This document shows positions 48,628 through 64,000 of a stretch of DNA of 64,000 nt, in pieces. Where the stretch lies: NCBI GenBank assembly GCA_030248295.1, contig JASANH010000265.1, positions 186,001 through 250,000 of the forward strand, given 5' to 3'. The number at the start of each line of letters is the position of its first letter. The stretch's first letter is position 1. The notes under the pieces were generated by a model. It was not told where the DNA came from and searched no databases. It saw only the letters and a program-made list of their open reading frames with translations. The translations under genes and the position numbers were made by a program. This stretch comes from Mesodorylaimus sp. YZB2_4 (Eukaryota; Nematoda; Enoplea; Dorylaimida; Dorylaimidae).

Positions 48628-49004
48628 ATGGCCTCCCCCATTATTCTAATCGCACTTTTCCACTTGATTGTTGCTTTAGTTGCAACGGCTCCCACAGCAA
48701 TGAACACACAAATTATTATGGATAGCAAAGGTAAGCTGGTTGAACTGCTGTTTTTTCAGTGTATACAAGAGTGCCTTTTTCAGATGAGGCCAAGGTCATA
48801 TTGACCAAGCAAGCCCCACTCAGTAAACGATGCAGCTGTGGTGGCCATAGTCAACGTGGTGTGGAATATTCTCAGCGCAACAAACGGTGCTCTACGCAAA
48901 AACGCGAGCTGCAGTTGGTTGGCCGAGCCGACAGCGCCGACTTTGAGCCAAGGACTGACAAGCGCATGTCGCGCACAAAGCGTGGATGCTGCTGCTGCTG
49001 CTGC

Positions 49005-49063
<59 letters not shown>

Positions 49064-49292
49064 TTGTTGTTGTTGTTGTTGTTGTTGCTGCTGCGGCAAA
49101 CGTGCCTTGGCTCAACGCGTGGCTCAAATTGCCAAGAAACAACTGTTCTTCCAACGTGACGCCGAAGTCCACCACCAACAACGCTGCTCGCAAGGACGCA
49201 GTGCTGGAAAGAGGATGGCCAAACGATGCGGTGGAATGGGTGGTGATATGGGAGGGCATGGCAGCATGGGTGGTGGATGCAAGCGTGGCTAA
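48628..49292 (+). CDS. Secreted poly-cysteine protein with dibasic sites, right copy
   Basis: Exon 1 48628-48730 and exon 2 48784-49292 join in phase 1 (AAAG|GTAAGC, CTTTTTCAG|AT), giving 203 residues. Residues 1-21 (MASPIILIALFHLIVALVATA) contain a clear signal peptide core. Lys-Arg pairs recur (SKRCSCGG, NKRCST, QKREL, DKRMS, TKRG, GKRAL, GKRMAKRC, CKRG). Residues 103-138 are 36 consecutive cysteines encoded only by TGC and TGT. The stretch before is RTKRG and the stretch after is GKRALAQRV. The tail CGGMGGDMGGHGSMGGGC is Gly/Met-rich. Forty-two of 203 residues are Cys. The frame is supported by the signal exon, the splice phase and the TATA box; opposite-strand poly-Gln and other-frame poly-Ala readings lack these. 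Role unknown: crosslinked matrix or cuticle material, metal binding, or a processed peptide precursor are options. Confidence 0.68.
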
Positions 49293-49679
49293 CACAAAAC
49301 AGGCTCTTGCGCTCTATTGTGTGAAATATATTCAAGTGTTGTTTCATTTTATTGTCCAGTCATTTTATTTCTTAGTACGGTTAGCGGCTCTATGATTCCT
49401 GATGCTTGCATTTTGAAGGGCAATTTGTGGTAATGCATGTGCGGCGCTAACTAGAAAAGCGCAAGTCTACTTCAATGCTTGAAGATGGGTGGATACTGAA
49501 CATAGCTTGTTGTAAGCTCTTTTACTCTGTCTACTCGTGCATTGCGCTTCAGACCCACAATACAGGCGGATGGCTAATGTGACATGCATGGTGCGATATT
49601 GAACGACTAAAATTAATATCGGACAGAATTCGAATCAACAACTCTCAAGCAGAGGATAGAAACGTAAATTATCTTCAGG

Positions 49680-49965
49680 TCATAGCGATGACGACGATGA
49701 TAAAATAGAAGAATTGATGAATGGCGAGCCCCTCCAACTAATGATGGAGCATCCTTCATCCGACTATGACCCGGACTATGACTCGAACTCTGGGCCTGAT
49801 TACCTCTCAAACCCTTCATCTGAAAACGAGCATGGTTCTGACGCCAACCTCTCACCTTCTGGCCAGGACATTGATTTCTCAGACGATGAGGCCCCTATCG
49901 ACATGAATGGTTCATCCGCCTACTATGCCTCGAGCAAAATCAGAACTCATGGATCGAAGACCTAG
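49680..49965 (+). CDS. Short acidic open frame, possible exon
   Basis: After a TTATCTTCAG acceptor-like site the frame reads HSDDDDDKIEELMNG and continues Asp/Ser-rich (SSDYDPDYDSNSGPDY) to a stop at 49965. No family recognised. It may be the N-terminal part of the degenerate element that follows at 50095-50760. Confidence 0.25.
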
Positions 49966-50094
49966 ATAAATGAATGATGGTTAATTTATGACTTCACAAC
50001 TTTGAATCTTTGTTCTAAGTTTGTGACTATACAGTATCATTCCATGATTTGGACACACTGACTGGTGATAAATTAATTCAGACATCTGAACCTA

Positions 50095-50760
50095 TTTTTC
50101 AGGCAGTTGTCTACGATTTAAGAAAAACCTTAAACCAGATGATAAATTTTCAATCGTTTCTGAGAATCCTAGTCTAACGAGTCCAATTGCTCTCCCACTT
50201 TGCTCCATTAAACAGTTCTCAATGGACTACATCTTCTCTCAAATAGAGCGGGTTCTTCAGTCGTATAGCGAATCAGATCTCGATCAGTCAACTAGAGTAT
50301 GCAATGCTTGTTTTCTTCTAATTGACCAGTGATCATGGTTCAATTTTATCTTTGCGTGATCATAACCACCCTACCTAAACTGGGTGCTGGACAAGTACAA
50401 GATAAGTATCAATCGAGAACATTTACATCGATACTGGACTAGTTGAAATCCAAGAGGGTGCTAATTTTGCCAATTGGTGAGCAAGGCTACTGCACCCCGA
50501 AAGCTTGTGCGATTGGGATTGCCCTCGCTAATGGTGTCAAAGCAAAGGAATAGCGAAGAGTGCGACAGCAGACAGACAGGGCGATGGAGATTGCAGTTTG
50601 CGCAGAACTCTTTCACAATGATGGTCTGGATTTATGCGCCTTTTAAATCGATGATTTAGTGGATATCAAACGAGGTCTACTTGGCTTTAAAATCAATAAT
50701 TACAAACCAGGTCCAACTTGTATTCAACTTCTCTTGACAAGTGGGGTGTTTAAAGTGAAG
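50095..50760 (+). pseudogene. Degenerate Maverick/Polinton-type polymerase N-terminal region
   Basis: Conceptual translation gives FSQIERVLQSYSESDLD near 50235-50290, then CAIGIALANGVKAKE, RRVRQQTDRAMEIAVCAELF, and IDDLVDIKRGLLGFKINNY ending 50720. The order (ERVLQS..LD, then C..AI..A..., then a repeat of A..L.....V, then F...L..Y.I) recalls the N-terminal part of protein-primed DNA polymerase ORFs of Maverick/Polinton elements. In-frame stops at about 50553 and 50643 and unreadable joins make it a relic. Similarity is by pattern recall only. Confidence 0.4.
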
Positions 50761-51199
50761 CAGGTATCATGAAACTGTATAGTCAGGGTTTATTTATATC
50801 TAAATATGAAGATTGACACTTTTTCAGATCAATTTACTTCTGTTCGATGGGCCTTTTTGAGAAGGATGGTTACGCAAACTATAGCTTCTTGTAACCAGTA
50901 ACGGAATCGTCCAAGATGTATCTGAAAAATGGCAGTACTACTAGGAGCAAACTATTTCTGCCAATTTTGTAAAATAGTATAAGTCATAAAAACACGACCG
51001 CATAAAAAACGATGACCAATGTCGACTATGTACAAAAAGTAGATGCGAAAACTGAAAGCGGGGGATACAACGTTGATGCGTCAAGATTGTGAGAAGAAGT
51101 TTTTTACAGACCTGTGTTCACAGGCGCATACTGATGAGGTAAAAACTGTAATGTCCGCACATATGTAGTTATATCTGACTCACTCTCATTTAGGCGTAA

Positions 51200-52294
51200 G
51201 ACAAGGAGAGAAAATGTCACTATTGCGACAAATGGGCAACAAGGGATAAGCTATCTCTTGTTGCCAAGCGAGAGTACCAACTTTCACAGCTTTTTTTCTC
51301 CATATCCAAACGAGTTCGTTTATGGCGAGCTTCAAATCATCTTTCAGAGTCGCTTTCGACTTTACTCGATCCCCATTGCACGAGCGAATTCTTCCCGAAC
51401 AGAGTAGTCTAATGGATTCAAATCGGGACTGTTAGGGGGCCAACGCTTAGCTTCAATAAAATCAGGAAAACGATCCTTGCGCCATTTTTGTGAGTCTTTA
51501 TGAGTATGAGCCCTCGCACCATCTTGTTGAAAGATCCAGTTGTTCCTAAAGGTCTTGTTGCCATATTTCTCAGCCACTGGCAACACCATTTCCATATAAA
51601 CAGAATGATTGACCGTGCCCTTATCCAAGATGACTAGTGGTGTGACACCCTCAGTGCATGCGCCCAACCACACCATAATTTTTTGAGGGAACTTCTGCTT
51701 AGGCTTGATTCCACCCTTCTCATTGGCTGCAGCACGGTTTGGAGCCCATATGCGATCATTTTGGGCGTTGTAAATTCCGTCCCGATCGAACATCTTCTCA
51801 TCAGAAAACAGTATGCGCATGGATTCTGATTTTCTGTACCGATTTCGGACCCACCTTGAAAACTTCTTGCGTTTTACCTTATGGTTGTTGGGAAGAAATG
51901 GATGAACAATTTTTCGATAGGGGGTCAATCCGAGATCATTTTTCAATATTCGGCGAATCATTGTTTTCGATGATTTGAGCTCGCTAGCCAATTTCGCAGT
52001 GGTCACTCCTTTTTTCCTCCGCAGACGACCCTTCACTTTTTGAATCATTCCCTTCGTGCGAACACTGCGCGAACGACCAGGCGAATTATGCAGCTCGATA
52101 GTGCCAGTTTCGGCGATCATTTTGCACCATCGCTTTACTGTTTTCAGACTCACGACTCCATCCAATTCTTCGAAAATCTTTTGGGGACCATACCCTTTTT
52201 CACGCTTAGAAACCACCAAATTTCTTGGGTCTTGACTTTTCATTTCTTTTTTCAAGGAGCTGTACAATATGACGTACATTAAGTGGACTGCCTG
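51200..52294 (-). mobile_element. DD37D (maT-like) Tc1/mariner element, transposase frameshifted
   Basis: The transposase frame 51362-52279 has an HTH region (KREKGYGPQKIFEELDG), a SPGRSRSVRT linker and the catalytic blocks FSDEKMF, QQDGARAHT and NSPDLNPLDY. 37 residues separate the second and third Asp, so DD37D. The start is more likely Met13 (52243), because the first 12 codons lie in a candidate terminal repeat that begins CAGGCAGTCCACTTAATGTA at 52294. At about 51365 the frame ends, yet an adjacent frame continues with LKDDLKLAINELVWIWRKK, the expected C-terminal tail. So this copy carries a frameshift and is probably inactive. The left terminal repeat was not located. Confidence 0.85.
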
Positions 52295-52391
52295 ATGCAG
52301 AATTGAATGCTCTATCTGCCTGTGTTAGTGTCTAATTTACAACGCGACTGCTTCCGAAGAAAACTAGCCATTTCTGTGAGCGTCATTCTTT

Positions 52392-52721
52392 ATGGCGCAC
52401 CCGATAGTCTCGAGAGAAGCCCACAACTGTGCGCTAACGAAGTGTGCTCTGTGCAAGAAATTGGTTTCGGCATCCACCAATCATTTTCATATGATCCCAA
52501 AATACGAATACCCAGACGATGTTCTACCTGACTGCATTAAATTCAAAATGGAGAAACAGGCTGGCGAACAGGGGCAACGAGTCGTGAAAAAGTTAATGAA
52601 ACAGGACGTTTGTTGGTATCTGGACTTTCAAACATCGATAGCGGAAGAGAGTCACGAATCGTCCACCGTTTCATGTATTTTGCAACACGATCACCGCGCT
52701 CCAACTTATAGCTTGTTTTAG
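52392..52721 (+). CDS. Hypothetical open frame with CxxC motif
   Basis: The frame has ALTKCALCKKLV and a hydrophilic, Lys-rich middle (EKQAGEQGQRVVKKLMKQD). No family recognised and no splice partner found. It starts about 100 bp beyond the mariner terminus. Weak. Confidence 0.2.
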   Translation: MAHPIVSREAHNCALTKCALCKKLVSASTNHFHMIPKYEYPDDVLPDCIKFKMEKQAGEQGQRVVKKLMKQDVCWYLDFQTSIAEESHESSTVSCILQHDHRAPTYSLF

Positions 52722-53108
52722 AAGAATACTGTCAATGAGTTTTTGCACAATTTTACTTTCTCTAGATTGAGCCAACTACAGCTGTACAGTACTATGCCAT
52801 CTTTGAGCAGGTTTGCACGCTTTCCTTTGTCAAGTTTAGCCTATCTTATGAAGGGTACTGTTCTAGGTTTCAACTTTTATTGCTACTTGAATAGTTTGTT
52901 CAAAAAAAGGCTTTGTCCAAAAAACGATCGCCAAAGGGACTCGTTTTATTTCTCTCGCAATACTTTTAGGCTCAACTCGTTTCATTGACTCTCACTGTTT
53001 TCTGTCTGTACCATTATGGAATTTCCCAAGGGCGTTTGGGACAACCGGAAGCAAAAAAGGGTAAGTGTTACTCATTTGTGAGTATCACCAAACATACTTC
53101 TCATTCCA

Positions 53109-53327
53109 ACTCCCTTTTCAGACGTTTCCCCTTCTAAAGTGCTTCGCCCGGATCACCCGGAAAATGTTATCCCATTCCCGTCAGAAGATAAGTTTGATTT
53201 TGAAACAATGCTACCTGCAGAACAAAAACACTTCCTGGAGTGGTACAGGATTGCGAATAAGGTTCCAAACCAGTCCAAAATATTCTGGATGAATTACATG
53301 CTTATAATCTGTCAGATGTCGAGGTAA
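53109..53327 (+). CDS. Hypothetical exon, unrecognised
   Basis: After TTTTCAG at about 53121 the frame reads VSPSKVLRPDHPENVIPF, DKFDFETMLPAEQKHFLEWY and RIANKVPNQSKIFWMNYM, then stops. The composition is protein-like. A possible upstream piece ends at 53060 before GTAAGT, in the frame QGRLGQPEAKK. A further open frame at 53488-53703 is hydrophobic (LAITLVSATFMVWRC), but the phases do not connect. Origin and function unknown. Confidence 0.25.
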   Translation, partial: TPFSDVSPSKVLRPDHPENVIPFPSEDKFDFETMLPAEQKHFLEWYRIANKVPNQSKIFWMNYMLIICQMSR

Positions 53328-56097
53328 TATGATTACCATCACCTTTCACAACTGGGATCAATGCATAGTTAGTTTAGGTACAGTACTTCGGGGAGGCGTC
53401 TAAAAATTCTGGTTAGACCATGTACGATTGCTGGTGTATTACGAATACAGGACTGTCTAGGATATGATTTTAGAATGCAAGCCTTTTAGGGAATCGATCC
53501 AATAATGCTCGCAATCACCCTTGTTTCCGCAACCTTTATGGTGTGGCGCTGCAATTTTATGAAAAAACACAGTGTCTGCATCACTGGGGACTATGGCTTC
53601 CCTCGAATGCGCGCTAGTCTGATCGCCGCCATTTGGCTAGCATTCTGTTCAGAAATGGAGGGTATTGAACTCGAATGTTTTCATAACGGCGTCGAGCGAC
53701 AGTAGGTATATTTGTTGCCATCCCGACTGTCCCAACCCGTTAACTGGTTCCTTACATTGATTCGGACCGGATCGGATCATCCGATCTGAATTATCCGATC
53801 CAAATTTCCAAGCCAATGGCATTTAGAAAACCACATGCAAACAAGGAACATTTTTCTCTAATCCCTCTGTGGTGTCTGTAGATGAGATCAATATTGTGCA
53901 TTTGCAATGTTGTTTCCTTCCACCACACCACTCAATATTATTTTGAGATCAAATGTCAATCGGGATAGAGTATGGCAGCACCAGACAGAGATCAAGAGAG
54001 TCGAGAGCATTTTGCATTATGTGTTAGGCCCTGACTTTGGCGTGCCACAAACCTGTTACTCGTGAGTCAAGGAGATCCACCCCCCTATGTTTAGTGTGTA
54101 GTGTGATTTGCATATCGCCTGATTTGCTGGTCGACCTAGGCATCTCTATTGTGTATAAGATTTGTTCTTCTGCGACAGCTCAGGGAACTAGTTGTGCCCT
54201 ATACCCGTGTGTATTAAAAATATATGTCAGGAGCCCATCCTGCTGTGCTCAGTCAGTCGCAGCAGTCTTAGTATTTGATGGTGAGTCGTAGTCACGTCGT
54301 GGTCATCGTATTCTCGGTAGCATATTTTCAGACATGTGCAATAAGCTTTGGTGCGATCAGTGACTTCGGTGCCCATGTCTTGTCTGCACAGGTTACTGTG
54401 TCCATATTAGGCTAGGCCAGTAAACTACGTGACACATTTATGCTTCCTTTTTTCCTGCTCACAAATAAAGTTACAAGCCATCTTGTCGTTGTTATCATTT
54501 TAGAGCAGAGAAAACATGGATGACTTAGATTTTGCAAACAGCTTGGAGGCAGTCGACAGAAATATCCGTTTTTTAATAAATAGTTTGGCTACAGTCATTA
54601 ATTTTTCCCAGCATTTTTTCTATGTAAGCAATCATAAATCAATGCAGGCACCACAAAAAACCTAGTTCTCCTAAACTTATCAGTCCAGTATTGTTGCATG
54701 GACCCAGTTTCCTATGACACCTTTTTCATCCACAAAGTACAGTAGTTTTGAACGAGTTTGGTTTTCATGTTTTTGATTAGTTGAGTCATCACCTATTTTA
54801 GCCCTAGAGTATGTTGATCCAATTTGGCAGCTAATTCAGCGTTTCTGCTATCCTTACGCAGCCGACATGCGCAAGTTGTTTCGATCCACAAGACCTGCCT
54901 TCAAAAAATAGTCATAATTATCGTCACAGACAAATTTCTTTTCGCTCTTTAAAAACCTCTGATTAAGCAGCATTATTCTGAAAGCCCACATTGTCATTCT
55001 CACCTACATTAGGATAGTCCAGGACTCCTTTCTCCTCTTTAACACTAGTTTATTCACCGTATTGACTTTTGCTGGGTGCCAGAGGTATATGTCAATGTTC
55101 CTACTGATGAAGCTTTGCAAGTTAGCTTCTGGTCCAGTCATTGAGGCCAAGTACCACAGCTTTAATAAATATTGTAGTATATAGGTGTCAGCCACAGATA
55201 TTCTGCCGAAATATGAAATATCTGAGCTCGGGATCCTTCCCTCAAGTCCATTAATGTGATCTCTGACACACGCCCAGTTTTCTGCTTCTTCCATGCCTAT
55301 CCCTGCTAATCCAAAATCCGTATATTTCCACTTTATAAACCACAAAATGTCGAATGTGCTAGGGGCTAGAACACACGCATCGCACTAATGAGCGAGGCAA
55401 CAATTGGCCTGGAATGCATGCCGCCATAAGGCTAGTCGCCTTGCTATGCGTAAGCCTCTTGCTTGCACCAATATCTGCAGCACAGTGTACTGCATGTGTG
55501 TCCCTACTAATGGTCTGATAACGAGGCACTGTGTCTGCCTCGATCTTCAGCGCGTCCGAACTGCTAAGACTTGGTTTACAAGGACTGACAAAATCCTAGT
55601 GAAACATGCGTCGGGTTTATGACTGCTCTTTTTCGTAATACCTTACATTACAACACGACAGTGCGTGAAATGTACAGTGTAAGTTGGTAGCTAGGCCTGC
55701 ACACATAACTTACCTGCCAGGTGTGGGCTCGGAACGAGTGGAGTTGTGCTGCAGAGCTCAAGTCGAAAGGTCCTATCTCGCTCACTCATGCAGGCAGAGC
55801 AGAGGCAGATGTGCTGCTTGTGGACAGAATGGAGAAGAACTAGCATCGCCTCGCCTCGCTCATCAAAAGACTGACTTGTCTACTCGCTTTTGAGCAGAAC
55901 GGGTTGGATGTCCCACATCACAGAGCTGCCCACAAAATTTCAAACCTACCAGTCAAGTATGGGCAAGGTCGGCTAGGTTAGAGGGGGTTTGAGGGGGGGA
56001 AGAGGGGGAGGGAGGAGGGGGAAGGAGAAAGGGGTAGAGTAAGGGGGTTGGGGGTTGGGGTAGGGGTTAGAGATCCAATCAGATCGCCTAAGCCTGA

Positions 56098-56405
56098 TCT
56101 GATCGCCTGAAACCCAACCATACCCTCATTCCTCATATTCTAGCATAGTTTTACTTCAAGGCCCAACTCTTAACCACAAGCGCTCCCATGATAGAAATAT
56201 CGGAAACACAACATTTACAACAACGCTAAATTCAGGCATAACGCAAGGCCCCAGCTTTTTTTAAAAAGTTTTCCAGCTCGAGCCTGTTTTGTCTGGGGCC
56301 AACGAGCAGTCAAACCTTCACGTAAGCCTGGCTGTGCAGGGAGCAGCGCGCACATTAGCCTCTGTCTCCACTCGGGGCGCCTCTAGGGTACCGGGTGAGT
56401 CACCC
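56098..56405 (-). repeat. Interspersed repeat, copy 2 (inverted relative to 44815-45155)
   Basis: The reverse complement aligns base by base with 44831-45150 with scattered differences; see the partner entry for shared words. Confidence 0.65.
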
Positions 56406-56525
56406 ACAGCCTGGCGTGCAAGGTCAGGTTTACTGTACGGTTCGCACACCGACCTCCGTCACCAGGGATCGAACCCGGGACGAGTCCAGCCACTCGCTCC
56501 TAAGCAATACAGAGAGACAAATGCT
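56390..56525 (-). mobile_element. tRNA-derived SINE, family B, truncated at the head
   Basis: GGGATCGAACCCGGGACGAG (the reverse complement of the B box) and GTCCAGCCACTCGCTCC match the copy at 13186-13375. The A-box end is interrupted after GAGAGACAAATGC. Confidence 0.6.
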
Positions 56526-57359
56526 GAGGAGTTTTCGGGATCGAAGTCTAGTGATTCAAACATTAGTAATTCAATATCCAGAATTCACTGATAATTAACC
56601 GATTTTCCGAGATCCCTCGCCAATATTTAGAGTGGACGTTTACTCGGCTCTAGGCCCCCCATAGAGTGGACGTCCTTTATAAATGGGGGACACATTCGGA
56701 TGGTTTTTGCGTATCGTCAGGCGACTCTGACAAATCACTGCAAACATCCAAATCGAGTTTTTGTTTCTCAGCAACTCAAAATCATTGTTTAACCAAACGT
56801 AAAATTCATTTACTCATCTCATAAAAATACATTCCACTTCACTTTTTCATACAATTCCACAAAATAGACAAACAGATCTATGATTCATGGAACAAATCAA
56901 CAAGAACTTTCAAGACGTTGGAAAGATCAGAAAGCAGTGCACAATCAATCAGAACCATATTCCATTACAATTGTGACATGCAACCCACTCGACACTTCAG
57001 GCTGGCCATTAAGCACACACTCAGGTGAACAGATCCCTGTGCACACAGCATGCCATAGGAAGGACCACATTACAAAACGAAATCGCACCATTCGCATTCA
57101 AGCTAACATCCACAGAAAAAATCGTCGATCGAAAAAAACTGAGCAAAACGCACAAGACGGAATTTTGTACACCATTTGGTAGGCCAAGGGAAGGAAGTTA
57201 ACGAGTCCAAATACCACCAACACTTCGTCGCCTATTTCTACAATCTACGAATCGAGTATCTACTTACACCTTAAAAAGGAATTGTAACTCTAATAAATAA
57301 AAAATAAGCAATAGCTCATTCGTAAAGCTTTCCAAAAAAGCGTATTTAGACTCCCCCAC

Positions 57360-63978
<6,619 letters not shown>

Positions 63979-64000
63979 TCCTATCACGAACCCAATATTC

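Larger units (their letters stand above)
46933..49572. repeat. Large palindrome: two ~1.2-kb inverted arms around a 240-bp spacer
   Basis: Left arm 46933-48130 and right arm 48371-49572 are reverse complements. The inner ends are GGATGAAAAA (48121-48130) and TTTTTCATCC (48371-48380). The inner 1 kb, coding parts included, is nearly identical; the outermost 120 bp of each arm are clearly diverged. Spacer 48131-48370 is unique. Small differences (for example TTTTAG versus TTCAG inside the intron) show that the arms are not an exact mechanical copy. Confidence 0.92.
53328..57359. other. Intergenic stretch downstream of ABL
   Basis: Contains a GGATC patch (53760-53812), a purine-rich G tract (55985-56075), the second copy of the 44815-45155 repeat and a SINE. 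A minus-strand frame at 55004-55345 (113 codons) is unrecognised. The last 200 bp are likely ABL 3' untranslated sequence, with AATAAA-like words on the minus strand. Confidence 0.45.

Noticed and set aside
48731-48759. Alternative 29-nt intron in the poly-Cys gene (acceptor TTTTTTCAG)
   Set aside because: It keeps the frame, but 29 nt is too short for normal splicing; the 53-nt intron is preferred.
55004-55345. 113-codon minus-strand ORF downstream of ABL
   Set aside because: No recognisable motif or splice partner; may be chance or a piece of a repeat.

Overview
The window is animal nuclear DNA. Genes are split by short GT-AG introns, and the intergenic DNA is rich in SINEs, MITEs and decayed retroelements. 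The best lineage hint is the ABL kinase at the right end. It has an [11 protein letters not shown] activation segment, a GEIGWVPS end to its SH3 loop and a GTMPKGARIDAYLDS motif in its tail, all of which recall nematode ABL-1 as I remember it. Tight same-strand genes and a lone splice acceptor in front of one start codon also fit a nematode that uses spliced leaders. I therefore favour a nematode, perhaps an enoplean. An MPEG1 gene and a headcase gene would be unusual in that group, so the assignment is tentative.

Layout, left to right. 1-1826 (minus): 5' part of an MPEG1/perforin-2-like gene that runs off the window. 4717-7946 (minus): two-exon rhodopsin-type GPCR with a MITE in its intron. 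14772-15986 (plus): single-exon DXD glycosyltransferase. 17346-28852 (minus): a compact tandem of headcase, mitoguardin (MIGA) and SURF6, in that transcriptional order, with gaps of about 230-260 bp. 32667-35637 (minus): core-2/I-branching (GT14) glycosyltransferase with Ty3/gypsy scraps in its intron. 38250-40065 (plus): BEL/Pao relic. 42408-44184 (plus): second two-exon GPCR. 46933-49572: large palindrome. 50095-50760: probable Maverick/Polinton polymerase relic. 51200-52294 (minus): frameshifted DD37D Tc1/mariner element. 57360-63978 (minus): ABL tyrosine kinase, almost complete.

I joined exons by hand at GT-AG sites with phase bookkeeping. The total length is a whole number of codons for MIGA (526 aa), SURF6 (423 aa), headcase (627 aa), GT14 (507 aa) and both GPCRs (588 and 366 aa). 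For ABL the twelve exons from 63850 down to 57360 are phase-consistent, about 1,400 aa.

The most unusual object is the palindrome. Two arms of about 1.2 kb, nearly identical, surround a 240-bp unique spacer. Each arm carries one copy of a divergently transcribed two-exon gene with its own TATA box. The 203-aa product has a signal peptide, many Lys-Arg pairs, and an uninterrupted run of 36 cysteines bracketed by KRG and GKR. This looks like a secreted, dibasic-processed poly-cysteine protein, and I recognise no described family.
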